The notes below the pieces were generated by a model that did not search any database, was not told where the DNA came from, and saw only the letters and a program-made list of their open reading frames with translations. From Galbibacter sp038433465 (lineage in GTDB: Bacteria > Bacteroidota > Bacteroidia > Flavobacteriales > Flavobacteriaceae): a DNA stretch of 64,000 nucleotides. The stretch is from assembly GCF_038433465.1 (NCBI RefSeq), contig NZ_JAESVF010000001.1:248001-312000 (forward strand), in the 5' to 3' direction. A program made the translations under genes and the position numbers. Shown here one piece after another: positions 9,527 to 20,600 of this stretch; the first letter of the stretch is position 1, and each line of letters begins with the position of its first letter.

Positions 9527-10802
9527 ATCCTTTCAACTTTATAGGTAATTTAATAGTTACCGTAGTTCCTTCATTCATTTTACTTTCCAAAGAAATTTTT
9601 CCATTATGCAAACGCACTATCTCTTTTACATAACTCAATCCTAAACCATATCCCTTAACAGTGTGGAGGTCGCCCGAGCCTACTCTATGAAATTTTTTGA
9701 ACACATTTTTTAATTCTTTTTCAGGAATTCCTACCCCATTATCTTTTACTTCGATATGCAAAAAGTTATGACTAATAAAAGTATTTAGCAGTATTTCTGG
9801 TGAATTTTTAGAATATTTCTTAGCGTTTTCTAATAAATTAGACACTGCATTTTCAAGATGATTTGGTTCGCATAAAATAAAATAGTCCTCATCTGAAAAA
9901 TTAAAATCAAATTTAACTCCTTCTAATTCTGAAAGTTTCAAAAAAGATTGAGCTAAAGCAAGTAAATTCGATTTAAAATTAATTAACTGAAATTTTATCA
10001 CACTTTTTCCATGCTCCAAGCCAGCTAAGTCTAACACCTTTTCTATTTGCACTTTCAATTTATCGTTTTGCTCTCTAATAATACTCACAAAAGGTTTTAA
10101 ACTATCATCCGATTTTTCTTCTAACAATTTTGTAGCCAACCCTATAGAAAACACTGGAGTTTTAAGTTCGTGCGTAAGATTATTGATAAATTGGTTTGTT
10201 GTTGTAATTACATTGCGTTGCCAATAAAACGAACGTAAAACCCAAAAAACAACTAAAATAATGGCTATTATAAAAATTAAACTCGGAATCGTTAATCCAT
10301 TTAATTGTGAAAAAAAATACTTGTTTAAATCTTCAAACTGCAATTCTAAAATCAATCGTTTATTTAATTCTTTTGGGAGGTATCCACTTAATACTATTGG
10401 GAAATTAAGTTGCTCCTCTTGAGAGGCTATGTAATTTGGTGAGGTTAGATATAGCAATGAATCATTCGTGTATAAACGATAGCTAAAATCTGATTTTATA
10501 CCGTTTTGTAACAATCTATCAACTAAAAAATCATTTAAAAAATAACGTGACGCATCTTGAATACTATCAACACTCAATTTAAAATAAGCATCATTTTTAG
10601 TTATAGCTTGTGCCACTAAAAAAGTAAGCTCATTATTGGTTTCCAAATCTTGCTTGATGGTTTGTACTGCCTGTCCTACCTTGGAGTTAAATTGCACTTT
10701 AGCCAAATTCAATCCAATTTTTAAATATTGATATTGAATAAAAGCTAAGCCGAGTACCGAGATGGTAAAAACAACGATATATCCTTTTTTAAAATTCAGC
10801 AT
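9519..10802 (-). CDS. Membrane sensor histidine kinase
   Basis: Two-component sensor of about 427 residues. One transmembrane helix near the N-terminus (GYIVVFTISVLGLAFIQY) and a second at about residues 175-195 enclose a periplasmic sensor region of about 140 residues with no recognised fold. The cytoplasmic part has the H-box NLTHELKTPVFS (phospho-His), N-box ENAVSNLLENAKKYSKN, G1 DNGVGIP and G2 GYGLGLSYVKEI. A GTG start three codons upstream (10811) is possible; ATG at 10802 is preferred. It is partner to the overlapping regulator and transcribed divergently from the VCBS operon, which is consistent with a dedicated sensor for that gene set. Confidence 0.93.
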   Translation of the reverse strand: MLNFKKGYIVVFTISVLGLAFIQYQYLKIGLNLAKVQFNSKVGQAVQTIKQDLETNNELTFLVAQAITKNDAYFKLSVDSIQDASRYFLNDFLVDRLLQNGIKSDFSYRLYTNDSLLYLTSPNYIASQEEQLNFPIVLSGYLPKELNKRLILELQFEDLNKYFFSQLNGLTIPSLIFIIAIILVVFWVLRSFYWQRNVITTTNQFINNLTHELKTPVFSIGLATKLLEEKSDDSLKPFVSIIREQNDKLKVQIEKVLDLAGLEHGKSVIKFQLINFKSNLLALAQSFLKLSELEGVKFDFNFSDEDYFILCEPNHLENAVSNLLENAKKYSKNSPEILLNTFISHNFLHIEVKDNGVGIPEKELKNVFKKFHRVGSGDLHTVKGYGLGLSYVKEIVRLHNGKISLESKMNEGTTVTIKLPIKLKGYE

Positions 10803-10980
10803 ATTATACACTAAGGAACTAAAATTATAAGTAAAAAAGCGTGTTTTAGGTAATGCTTAAGGTTATTAACTTTTCGTTAATCTTTTTCGTTTATTATTAA
10901 CCTCAACAAACGGTAAAACTTTTTATTTTAGTGATGTTCAAAATAGTAATAAAAAAATTCTTCAAAACAATTATTTATAA

Positions 10981-11007
10981 AAAAGCTAACTCAAAGTTAG
11001 CTTTTTT
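10981..11007 (+). terminator. Terminator-like hairpin upstream of the VCBS operon
   Basis: Perfect 10-bp stem AAAAGCTAAC / GTTAGCTTTT with a TCAAA loop and a T run, located between two divergent genes and 42 bp before the first VCBS gene. No coding region precedes it on this strand, so it may end a short leader or small RNA and attenuate the operon. Confidence 0.65.
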
Positions 11008-11048
11008 ATATGTTTATGTGTATTTAACTAAAGAACACCTCAAAAACC

Positions 11049-14000
11049 ATGAATAAGAAGTTTTTAATTTATTTCATTGCCTTTTTATTATGCGCATGCA
11101 ATAAAGAGAAAAAACTTTTTTCATACTTGAAATCTTCCCATACAAATATCAATTTTAATAATCGTTTAACTAGTACTCCTTCGCTTAATATTCTTAACTA
11201 CCTCTATTATTACAATGGCGCTGGTGTTGCAGTTGCAGATTTTAATAATGACGGATGGATTGACATCTATTTTACTGCAAACCAAACTGAAGATAAATTA
11301 TATTTAAACCAACAAAATTTTAAATTTCAAGACATTACAAAACCTGCGGGCATTAACAATGCTAATAATTGGACAACAGGCGTTACTATTGTCGATATAA
11401 ACAATGACGGTTGGTTGGATATATACGTTTCTAAAGTTGGCAGTCTTTCCAAAAACAGTCATAACTTACTTTATGTAAACCAAGGGCTTAATGAAAATAA
11501 GATTCCTACTTTTAAAGAAGAGTCAAAAAAATATGGTTTAGCAATTTCATCTTTTGCAACACAGGCTGTATTTTTTGATTACGACCTCGATGGAGACCTT
11601 GATATGTATTTATTAAATCATTCGGTACATCCAAACAGAATGTATGGAAATGGGAAAAAGAGAACTACCATAGATACGCTTGCTGGGGACAAATTGTTTA
11701 AAAATGAAAATGGCTTTTTTGTTGACAATTCAAAAGAAGCCGGTATTTTTCAAGGAAGTATTGGATACGGACTTGGAATCTCCGTATCAGACATTAATAA
11801 TGATGGATATCCAGACATGTATATTGGAAATGATTTTTTTGAAAATGATTATTTATATCTAAATCAAAAAGATGGAACTTTTAAAGATATCATTACTAAA
11901 GATGAAACCAGTTTAGGTCATACAAGTCATTTTTCGATGGGAAATGCAGTAGCAGACTTAAATAACGATGGACTTTCAGACATCCTCTCTTTAGATATGC
12001 TTCCTGAAGATTTAAAGAGCTTTAAAACATCTGGCACAGAATACAATTTTCAAACATATAGCGGGTATCTAAAAAACGGTTATGCACCGCAGTATATGCA
12101 AAATACCCTTCATTATAATAACGGTAACGGAAGTTTTTCAGAAACAGCTTTTCTTAGCGGTATTTCGGCTACCGAATGGTCATGGGCGCCACTTATCGCA
12201 GATTTTGATAATGATGGCTATAAAGACGTATACATTACAAACGGAATTTTAGGGGCTACCAACGATATGGATTTTATCAGTTTCATTGCAAATGATAATA
12301 TCCAAAAACGACTCAATAAAGGCATGAAAAAAGAAGATATGGCCTTTATAAATGAGATTCCCAAAAAACATGTCCCAAACTATTTTTTTAAAAATAAAGG
12401 CAACCAAACTTTTAAAAATGTTACTCGTAATTGGCTCTCCGAAAATCCATCTTATAGCAACGGAAGCGTTTATGCTGATTTAGATAACGATGGAGATTTG
12501 GACCTTGTGGTAAACAATGTTAATGAGGAAGCTTTCATCATCAAAAATAATTCACAAGAACTTTTAAATAAAAGAAGTTATTTAAAAATTAAATTTAAAG
12601 GAAGCGACAAAAATACTTTTGGTATCGGAGCAAAAGCTATTGTTTATTCAGATTCTTTAAAGCTTTCTGCTGAAAATTATATTACTCGGGGTTACTTATC
12701 GGCAGTTTCACCAGAACTTCATTTTGGTTTAGGAGCAACTACAAAAATTGATTCAATACGCATTATTTGGCCTGATGGGAAAACTGAAAAAATAACAAAT
12801 ACTAAGGCAAACACTACCATAGTTGTTCAGTATAAAAATGCTACAGAGGAATACAATTACGCAAAGAAAGTCGAGAAAGTGTATTTAAAAAATACCGCTC
12901 CCCTCTTTTCTTTTTTACATCGAGATAATACTTCTATCGAATTTAATCGAGATCCTTTAATTCCTTTTGCGAGTACCAACCTAGGACCAAAAACCGCTAT
13001 TGCAGATATAAATAACGACGGATTAACCGATGTATTTATAGGAGGAGCAAAAGGACAAAGCTCAAAATTATACATACAAAAAGAAAATGGCTCTTTTGAA
13101 GAAACGCAAACCAATTTTTTTGCAGAAGATGCCATCAATGAAGATATTGATAATCTATTTTTTGACGCAGATAATGATGGAGATAAAGACCTAATTGTTG
13201 TTAGTGCAGGCAATGAGTTTATAACTGGAAAACCGCTTTCGCCAAGACTGTATAGAAACAAAAACAACACCTTTATAAAAGACACAATACAATTTCAAAA
13301 CATTTTCATTAATGCTTCTAGTGTTACTGCTGTAGATATCGATAACGACAATGATTTAGACATCTGCATCACTTCTAATGGAATCCCTCAAGCATTTGGA
13401 AAAACCTCAAAACAATACATCTTTCAAAACGACGGAAAAGGTAATTTTAAAGACATTACAACTACTTATGCGCATGCTTTCCAAAATGTCGGAAATGTTC
13501 AAGACGCTGTCTGGGTTGATATCAATCAGGACAACTTGAAAGACCTAATTGTAGTTGGTCATTGGATGCCAATTTCAATTTTTTTAAATACTGGAGAACA
13601 ACTTGAACTCCAAAAAAACAATCTAGATAACGTAAAAGGTTGGTGGAACACACTTAAAGTCACCGATTTTGATAACGATGGAGATTTAGATATAATAGTT
13701 GGAAATTGGGGATTAAACACACGATTAAAAGCATCAAACAAAGAACCTATTACACTTTACAGCAATGATTTTGATGACAATGGAAATATTGAACCCATAG
13801 TAACATATTTTTACAAAGGAGAGGAAACTACATTTTCATCAAAAGATGAACTTGTCAAACAACTTCCAATACTCAATAAAAAATTTCTATCCTATTCCGA
13901 TTTTGCCAACGCTTCTTTTTCAGAATTATTTCCGAAGAAAAAAATAGAAACAGCCTACAAAAAAACAGTTACAGAACTTGCTTCGTGTTATTTTGAAAAT

Positions 14001-14345
14001 AATGGAGATGGAACTTTTGAAAAACATCTATTACCATTTTCTGCACAAAGCTCAAGCGTATTTGATATCCATATAGATGACTATAATAATGATGGTTATA
14101 ACGATGCATTGCTAGTAGGTAACAATTATGAAGTAAGCACACAATTAGGAAGGTTAGACGCTTTACACGGCCTCTTATTATTAAACAATAAGCACGGTTT
14201 TTTATATGCTTTACAAAACCAAGAGTTTGACATTGCTGGACCAGCCAGAGATATCAACAAAATAAAAATTAAAGACAAAACATATAATATCGTAACAATC
14301 AATAACGGTAAGACGATTTTTTTAGAAAAGAAAACCATCCCATGA
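11049..14345 (+). CDS. VCBS/FG-GAP repeat lipoprotein with ASPIC/UnbV domain (paralogue 1)
   Basis: Large surface or periplasmic lipoprotein, 1098 residues, lipobox LLCAC (Cys17). It is built from FG-GAP/VCBS beta-propeller blades, each with a calcium-binding DxNxDGxxD loop such as DFNNDGWIDIYF, DYDLDGDLDMYL and DLDNDGDLDLVVNN. An ASPIC/UnbV domain lies at about residues 509-595 (FGIGAKAIVY ... IRIIWPDGK), followed by a second run of blades. The family is common in marine Bacteroidetes beside SusC/SusD pairs; its biochemical role is not established. It is first of three tandem paralogues, and the next gene starts within its stop region (4-nt overlap), so they are co-translated. Family assignment is firm, function unknown. 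Confidence 0.92.
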   Translation: MNKKFLIYFIAFLLCACNKEKKLFSYLKSSHTNINFNNRLTSTPSLNILNYLYYYNGAGVAVADFNNDGWIDIYFTANQTEDKLYLNQQNFKFQDITKPAGINNANNWTTGVTIVDINNDGWLDIYVSKVGSLSKNSHNLLYVNQGLNENKIPTFKEESKKYGLAISSFATQAVFFDYDLDGDLDMYLLNHSVHPNRMYGNGKKRTTIDTLAGDKLFKNENGFFVDNSKEAGIFQGSIGYGLGISVSDINNDGYPDMYIGNDFFENDYLYLNQKDGTFKDIITKDETSLGHTSHFSMGNAVADLNNDGLSDILSLDMLPEDLKSFKTSGTEYNFQTYSGYLKNGYAPQYMQNTLHYNNGNGSFSETAFLSGISATEWSWAPLIADFDNDGYKDVYITNGILGATNDMDFISFIANDNIQKRLNKGMKKEDMAFINEIPKKHVPNYFFKNKGNQTFKNVTRNWLSENPSYSNGSVYADLDNDGDLDLVVNNVNEEAFIIKNNSQELLNKRSYLKIKFKGSDKNTFGIGAKAIVYSDSLKLSAENYITRGYLSAVSPELHFGLGATTKIDSIRIIWPDGKTEKITNTKANTTIVVQYKNATEEYNYAKKVEKVYLKNTAPLFSFLHRDNTSIEFNRDPLIPFASTNLGPKTAIADINNDGLTDVFIGGAKGQSSKLYIQKENGSFEETQTNFFAEDAINEDIDNLFFDADNDGDKDLIVVSAGNEFITGKPLSPRLYRNKNNTFIKDTIQFQNIFINASSVTAVDIDNDNDLDICITSNGIPQAFGKTSKQYIFQNDGKGNFKDITTTYAHAFQNVGNVQDAVWVDINQDNLKDLIVVGHWMPISIFLNTGEQLELQKNNLDNVKGWWNTLKVTDFDNDGDLDIIVGNWGLNTRLKASNKEPITLYSNDFDDNGNIEPIVTYFYKGEETTFSSKDELVKQLPILNKKFLSYSDFANASFSELFPKKKIETAYKKTVTELASCYFENNGDGTFEKHLLPFSAQSSSVFDIHIDDYNNDGYNDALLVGNNYEVSTQLGRLDALHGLLLLNNKHGFLYALQNQEFDIAGPARDINKIKIKDKTYNIVTINNGKTIFLEKKTIP

Positions 14346-17300
14346 AAAAAATAATTTTTACATACTGCATTTTTGTGCTTTTTATTTCTTGTAATACTGA
14401 AGATAAAGAAAGTAAAACCATCGAAGAAGAAACATTATTTACACTTATTTCTCACGAAAACAGCGGTATTGATTTTATTAATGAAATTGAAAATCAAAAA
14501 GACTTCAATATATTTAAATATCGAAATTTTTACAATGGTGGCGGTGTTGCCATTGGAGATATTAACAACGATAGTTTACCAGATATTTATCTAACTGCCA
14601 ACATGGGTAAAAACAAACTCTTTCTCAATAAAGGGAATTTTAAGTTTGAAGATATAACCGATAAAGCAGGTGTTGGTGGTAATAAACCATGGTCTACTGG
14701 AGTCACCATGGTTGATTTAAATAGTGATGGTCTCCTTGACATTTATGTCGCTAATGCAGGAAACATGGAAGGGAACAACCATGATAATGATTTATATATT
14801 AACAATGGTGATCTTACTTTTACTGAAAAAGCGAACGAATACAACCTTGCCAAAAGTGGTTTTACAACACATGCTGCTTTTTTTGATTATGATAAAGACG
14901 GCGATTTAGATGCGTATATTTTAAATAATAGCAACATTCCTGTAAGTAGTTTAGGCTATGCTGCACAGAGAAAAGTAAGAGCTCAGGATTGGGAAGGCGT
15001 TCCAGATATTTTTAAAGGTGTTGGAGATATGCTACTTCGAAATGATAATGGAACGTTTGTAGATGTTAGTGAAGAAGCTGGTATTTACGGAAGTTTGATA
15101 GGCTTTGGTTTAGGCGTAATGATAAGTGATATTAACCAAGATACCTACCCAGACATTTATGTTTCTAACGATTTCTATGAACGCGATTACCTTTACATAA
15201 ATAATCAAGATGGAACTTTTAAAGAAGAAATAAAAAATTGGACTTCTCATCTAAGTTTGTCCTCGATGGGAGTAGATATGTCGGATATCAATAACGACGG
15301 ACTCGCAGATATTTTCATAACCGATATGCTTCCTGAAGGAGATGAGCGTACTAAAACAGTTACTGAGTTTGAAGGATATGATATATTCAAACTAAAGCAA
15401 AGTAAAGATTTTTATCAGCAATACATGCAAAACACTTTACAGGTAAATAATGGGAATAGCACCTTTTCAGAAACTGCATATTTTAGTGGCGTAGCAAAAA
15501 CCGATTGGAGTTGGGGAGGTGTGTTGTTTGATATGGATAATGATGGCTTTCGAGATATTTACGTGGCCAACGGTATTAATCACGATTTAACAGACATCGA
15601 TTTTGTAAACTTCTTTGCCAACGAAATTATTCAAAAAATGGCACTAACTGGAAAAAAGCAGGCTATCGATTCTATCATCGATAAAATGCCTGTAAAACCA
15701 GTTCCAAATTATGCTTTTAAAAACAACCACGATTTAACATTTAAAGACGAAACTAAAAATTGGGGGCTATACCGCCCGAGTATGTCCAACGGAGTTGCAT
15801 ACGGCGATTTGGATAACGATGGAGATTTAGATTTAATTGTTAACAATGTAAATGACCAAGCATTTACATACAAAAACAATAGCGAAAAGCTAACCGATAA
15901 TAATTTTATAAAACTAAAATTAATTGGAGAAGCCCCTAATACGTTTGCTATTGGTTCAACCGTAAAAATTTATGTAAAAAACAACACACTGTTATACGAG
16001 CATATTCCGTACAGAGGCTTCCAATCTTCCATGGATTATACTATGACTATTGGAGTTGGAAAAACTGAAAAGATAGATTCCATCAGGATTATTTGGCCAA
16101 ATAATACCACCAAAAAATTAGAAGCTGTAAACACAAACCAAACCCTCACTTTAAAACAAGCAGAGGCTGTGGATATTTATAATATTCCGAAGAAAAAAGA
16201 TTATAACACTTTAATTTCAGAAATAAATACAAATGTTATAGAGGCTCATAAAGAAAATAACTTTGTAGATTTTGATTACGAAGGACTCATTTCTAAAATG
16301 ACATCTCAAGAAGGTCCTGCTGTAGCAAGTGCTGATATTGATGGTGACGGTAATGAAGATTTATATATTGGTGGTGCAAAAAATCAGTCAGGGAAACTAT
16401 ACCTTAACTTAGGCAATGGAAAACTCAAAAAAGTAACTCAAAAAGTATTTGAAGATGCTAAACATCTAGAAGATACCTATGCTACTTTTTTTGATGCAGA
16501 CCAAGATGGAGACCTCGATTTGATGGTCGGTACAGGAGGTAATGAAAAAGCAGATGCCGCGCACTACAAAGTACGCTTGTACATTAACAACGGGAAAGGC
16601 AACTTTACATCGAGCAATTATGAATTACCATCGTCTTTCCACAACATTTCTGTAATTGCTCCTTACGATTTTGATAACGATAATGATATTGACGTTTTTA
16701 TTGGGGCTCGAAGTGTCCCAGGTACTTACGGTATCAACCCTAAGCACCTTTTTCTTGAAAATCAAGGCGACGGAACTTTTAAAGATGTAACAGAAATTAA
16801 AGCCTATGACCTAAAAGATGCAGGGATGATAACCAATGCTAAATGGGTTGACACAGATGGAGATACTATAAAAGATTTGGTATTCGTTGGCGATTGGGAA
16901 GCTCCTAAAATTTTAAAAAACTCAGGTCGCAGATTAACCTTGCAAAAATCTAATTTAGATAAGTACAGCGGTTGGTGGAATACTATTGAAAGTGTAGATG
17001 TTGACAAAGACGGAGACATGGACTTAATTATAGGGAATCAAGGAACTAACATCGCTTATAAAGCTACAGAAAATGCTCCGATGCGCATGTTTATAAACGA
17101 TTATGACAATAATGGAACTATTGAGCAAATAGTAACACACTCCATCAACGGAAAGGATATGCCTATCCATATGAAAAAAGAGTTGACAGCACAATTGGCT
17201 TCCTTAAAAAAACAAAATTTAAAAGCTTCTGAATATTCAAAAAAATCTATTCAAGAGTTATTTCCAAAAGAAACATTTGACCGCTCTATTAAAAAAGAAG

Positions 17301-17680
17301 TCACTATTTCAGAGTCTATTATTGCAATTAACGATGGAAGTGGAAACTTCAGTATAAAAAAACTTCCCAATCAAGTTCAACTTTCATGTGTTTGTGATAT
17401 TACCGCAACCGACATTAACAACGATGGAAACATAGACCTTATCATGGCAGGAAACAATTACGAGTTTAAGCCGCAGTTTTCAAGACTAGATGCCAACTAT
17501 GGTACTGTTCTTTTAGGTGATGGTTCAGGAAATTTTGAATGGAAAGATTACAACACATCTGGTTTTTTCGTAAAAGGTGAAGTTAAAAAAATAGAGCAAT
17601 TTAAAGATGCTTCTGGCAACACCTATTTATTTGTTGCTATTAATAACGAACAACCAAAAATATTTAAAATCAATGAATAG
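14342..17680 (+). CDS. VCBS/FG-GAP repeat lipoprotein with ASPIC/UnbV domain (paralogue 2)
   Basis: Second paralogue, 1112 residues, lipobox FISC (Cys17). Same layout as its neighbours: an N-terminal NGGGVAIGDINNDSLPDIYL blade, several DxDxDG blades, a CRTAC1-like GLGVMISDINQDTYPDIYVSNDF segment, an ASPIC/UnbV domain near residues 521-605 (AIGSTVKIYV ... IIWPNN), and a C-terminal set of blades including DADQDGDLDLMVG. The ATG overlaps the previous stop by 4 nt, and the next gene overlaps this one by 8 nt, so the three form one translationally coupled cassette. Divergence between the copies suggests old duplication and distinct ligands or partners; that is inference. Confidence 0.92.
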   Translation: MKKIIFTYCIFVLFISCNTEDKESKTIEEETLFTLISHENSGIDFINEIENQKDFNIFKYRNFYNGGGVAIGDINNDSLPDIYLTANMGKNKLFLNKGNFKFEDITDKAGVGGNKPWSTGVTMVDLNSDGLLDIYVANAGNMEGNNHDNDLYINNGDLTFTEKANEYNLAKSGFTTHAAFFDYDKDGDLDAYILNNSNIPVSSLGYAAQRKVRAQDWEGVPDIFKGVGDMLLRNDNGTFVDVSEEAGIYGSLIGFGLGVMISDINQDTYPDIYVSNDFYERDYLYINNQDGTFKEEIKNWTSHLSLSSMGVDMSDINNDGLADIFITDMLPEGDERTKTVTEFEGYDIFKLKQSKDFYQQYMQNTLQVNNGNSTFSETAYFSGVAKTDWSWGGVLFDMDNDGFRDIYVANGINHDLTDIDFVNFFANEIIQKMALTGKKQAIDSIIDKMPVKPVPNYAFKNNHDLTFKDETKNWGLYRPSMSNGVAYGDLDNDGDLDLIVNNVNDQAFTYKNNSEKLTDNNFIKLKLIGEAPNTFAIGSTVKIYVKNNTLLYEHIPYRGFQSSMDYTMTIGVGKTEKIDSIRIIWPNNTTKKLEAVNTNQTLTLKQAEAVDIYNIPKKKDYNTLISEINTNVIEAHKENNFVDFDYEGLISKMTSQEGPAVASADIDGDGNEDLYIGGAKNQSGKLYLNLGNGKLKKVTQKVFEDAKHLEDTYATFFDADQDGDLDLMVGTGGNEKADAAHYKVRLYINNGKGNFTSSNYELPSSFHNISVIAPYDFDNDNDIDVFIGARSVPGTYGINPKHLFLENQGDGTFKDVTEIKAYDLKDAGMITNAKWVDTDGDTIKDLVFVGDWEAPKILKNSGRRLTLQKSNLDKYSGWWNTIESVDVDKDGDMDLIIGNQGTNIAYKATENAPMRMFINDYDNNGTIEQIVTHSINGKDMPIHMKKELTAQLASLKKQNLKASEYSKKSIQELFPKETFDRSIKKEVTISESIIAINDGSGNFSIKKLPNQVQLSCVCDITATDINNDGNIDLIMAGNNYEFKPQFSRLDANYGTVLLGDGSGNFEWKDYNTSGFFVKGEVKKIEQFKDASGNTYLFVAINNEQPKIFKINE

Positions 17681-20600
17681 ATGCTATTTATATATATTAA
17701 CACTATTCATTTTAACCTGCTGTAAAAAGGAGGGAACCCTATTTTATAACCCTTCTGAAAAGGAAACAGGTATAAGTTTTAAAAACACGCTTACTGAAAC
17801 CAATAAATTAAACATCCTCGACTATCTCTATTTTTACAATGGTGGCGGAGTAGCTGTTGGCGATATTAACAATGATAATTTACCAGATATTTTCTTCTCA
17901 GGAAATCAAGTGAAGAATAAATTATACCTCAACAAAGGAAACTTAAAATTTGAAGACATTTCCACATCCGCAGGTATAGAAGGCAATAGCTCTTGGAATA
18001 CTGGCGCTGTAATGGGCGATGTTAATGGCGACGGACTATTAGATATTTATGTTTGTGCTGTTGTAGGGATTAATCAATTTACAGGGCATAACGAACTTTA
18101 CATCAATAACGGAGATAATACCTTTACCGAAAGTGCTAAAGCTTATGGATTGGATTTTAAATCCTTTAGCACCTCTGCAGCTTTTTTAGATTATGACCTA
18201 GATGGAGATTTAGATATCTATCTTTTAAATCATGCTGTACATACGCAAGAGTCCTACGGCAAGGCCAGTCTTCGTGAAAATAGAAATTATGCTACTGGCG
18301 ATAAACTTTTGCGTAACGACAACGGAAAGTTTATAGATGTAAGCGAAGAAGCTGGAATATTTGGAGGTGTAAATGGTTATGGTTTGGGTATAGCAGTTTC
18401 CGATTTTAATCAAGATGGATTTCCAGACATCTATGTAAGTAACGATTTTCATGAAGACGACTATTACTACATAAATAACGGAAATGGAACTTTTTCTGAA
18501 AGCTTAAAAAGTCACTTCGGACATATAAGTAGGTTTTCCATGGGTAGCGATGTAGCCGATTTAAATCACGATGGGCTACCAGACATCATTTCTTTAGATA
18601 TGCTTCCAGACAATGAAAGTGTTTTGAAAGCTTCAGCAGGAGATGAAAACGTACAAATGTTACAAATGCGCACCGAAAAACTTGGTTATCATTATCAGTA
18701 TACAAGAAATATGCTCCAGCTGAATAATGAAAATGGAAATTATTCTGAAATTGCTTTGATGAGTGGTATAGCCGCCACCGACTGGAGTTGGAGTGCATTA
18801 TTTGCCGATTTTAATGAAGATGGAGAGCAAGACCTTTTTATTTCGAATGGCATCCCTAAACGCCCCAATGACTTAGACTACATTAAATATATTTCAAATG
18901 AACAAATTCGGAAAAAGCTAAACAATTCGAAGTTAATCGACCAAAACGCTATTGATATGATGCCTTCTGGAAATTACCACAATTTTATTTTTGAAGGCTC
19001 CAAAAAGATATATTTTAAAGACCAATCTGGAAAATGGATTTCTAAAGACACATTGATTTCTGGCGCAACAGCTTTGGCAGACCTTGATAACGATGGCGAT
19101 GTTGATATAGTAACAAACAACATCAACCAACCTGCAACACTATACATTAATAAAACGAATACAAACGGAAGCTATTTAAAGCTAAAATTTAAACATCCTA
19201 AACCTAATAGTTTTGCAATTGGAACGAAAGTTTTTGCATACCAAAAAGGCAGTTTACAATATAAAGAGTTATACACAGCACGTGGCTTTCAAGCTTCTTC
19301 CGAACCTTTTATTCACTTCGGGTTTCCTACAAACACCCCCGTAGATTCGCTAGTAATAGTATGGCCAGATAAAACATTTCAAACGCTAAAAAACATTGAA
19401 GTCAATCAAACATTAATTATTTCTCCAAATGAAAAGAGAAACTCTTTTGATTATAATTCGCTAAAAAATAAGCAATCTAAACTTTTCAAAAAAGTAAAAG
19501 GGAATTTAGGAATTGATTTCAAACACGAAGAAGACGATTATATTGATTTTTTAAGACAAAAATTAATCCCTTATCAGATTTCCGACCGAGGTCCCGCAAC
19601 TGCAATTGGGGATTTAAATGGTGATGGTAAAGATGATATTTTCTTCGGAAGTTCTAAATTTAAACCTTCACAACTATACATTCAAACTGATACAGGATTT
19701 ATTAATAATACCAATAAGCTTATAAAAAAAGACTCCATCTTGGAAACCGTAGTGGCTTGTATTGAAGATTTCAACAACGATGGTGCTAATGATATTTTCG
19801 CAGGAAATGCAGGAGGAGATTTCTACGGAAAATCCAAACCGCTAAACGATATCATCTATTTTAAAAACGACAGTTCTTTTACTAAACAGACTCTTAATAC
19901 ATTGTTTGAAAACACCTCAGTTATAAAACCATTTGACTTTGATAACGATGGCTACTTGGATGTTTTTGTAGGCAGTCACACTGTTTCATACGACTTTGGG
20001 GCTATTCCAAATTCTTGTCTTCTAAAAAATGAAGATGGAAAATTTGAAGTCGTAAAAAATGATGCGCTTCAAAAAGTAGGAATGGTTACCGACGCCATTT
20101 GGAGCGACTTTAACAATGATGGCACAAAAGATTTAATTATAGTTGGCGAGTGGATGCCTCCTAAATTTTTCAGCAATAATAATGGCAAATTCAAAGAAGT
20201 ATTTCCTTCAGAAGAAAAGCTTAACGGACTTTGGAGAAGTATTACAGAATTTGATATGGATGACGATGGAGACAACGATTACTTACTCGGAAATTGGGGG
20301 ACTAATTCTAAGTTCAACGCTTCAAAAAAATATCCAATGCGTATGTACTATGCAGATTTTGATAACAACAAACGCACGGAAACATTAATTGCGACAGAAA
20401 AAAATGGAGCATATTATACATTAGCAAATTTCGACGAGCTTTCCGAACAACTCGTTAGCCTTATGCGTAAAAAATTTCCAAACTATAAATCGTTTGCTGA
20501 AAAAAAAATCGATGAAGTTTTTGACAAAAATTTACTTAACCTAGCAACCCTTTTTGAGGTTCATACTTTGGAGTCTGGTTGGCTTGAAAATATAAATGGA

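Noticed and set aside
12857..13285. Long open frames on the minus strand inside the VCBS genes
   Set aside because: They are antisense shadows created by the repetitive Asp/Asn codons and have no start context or family resemblance.
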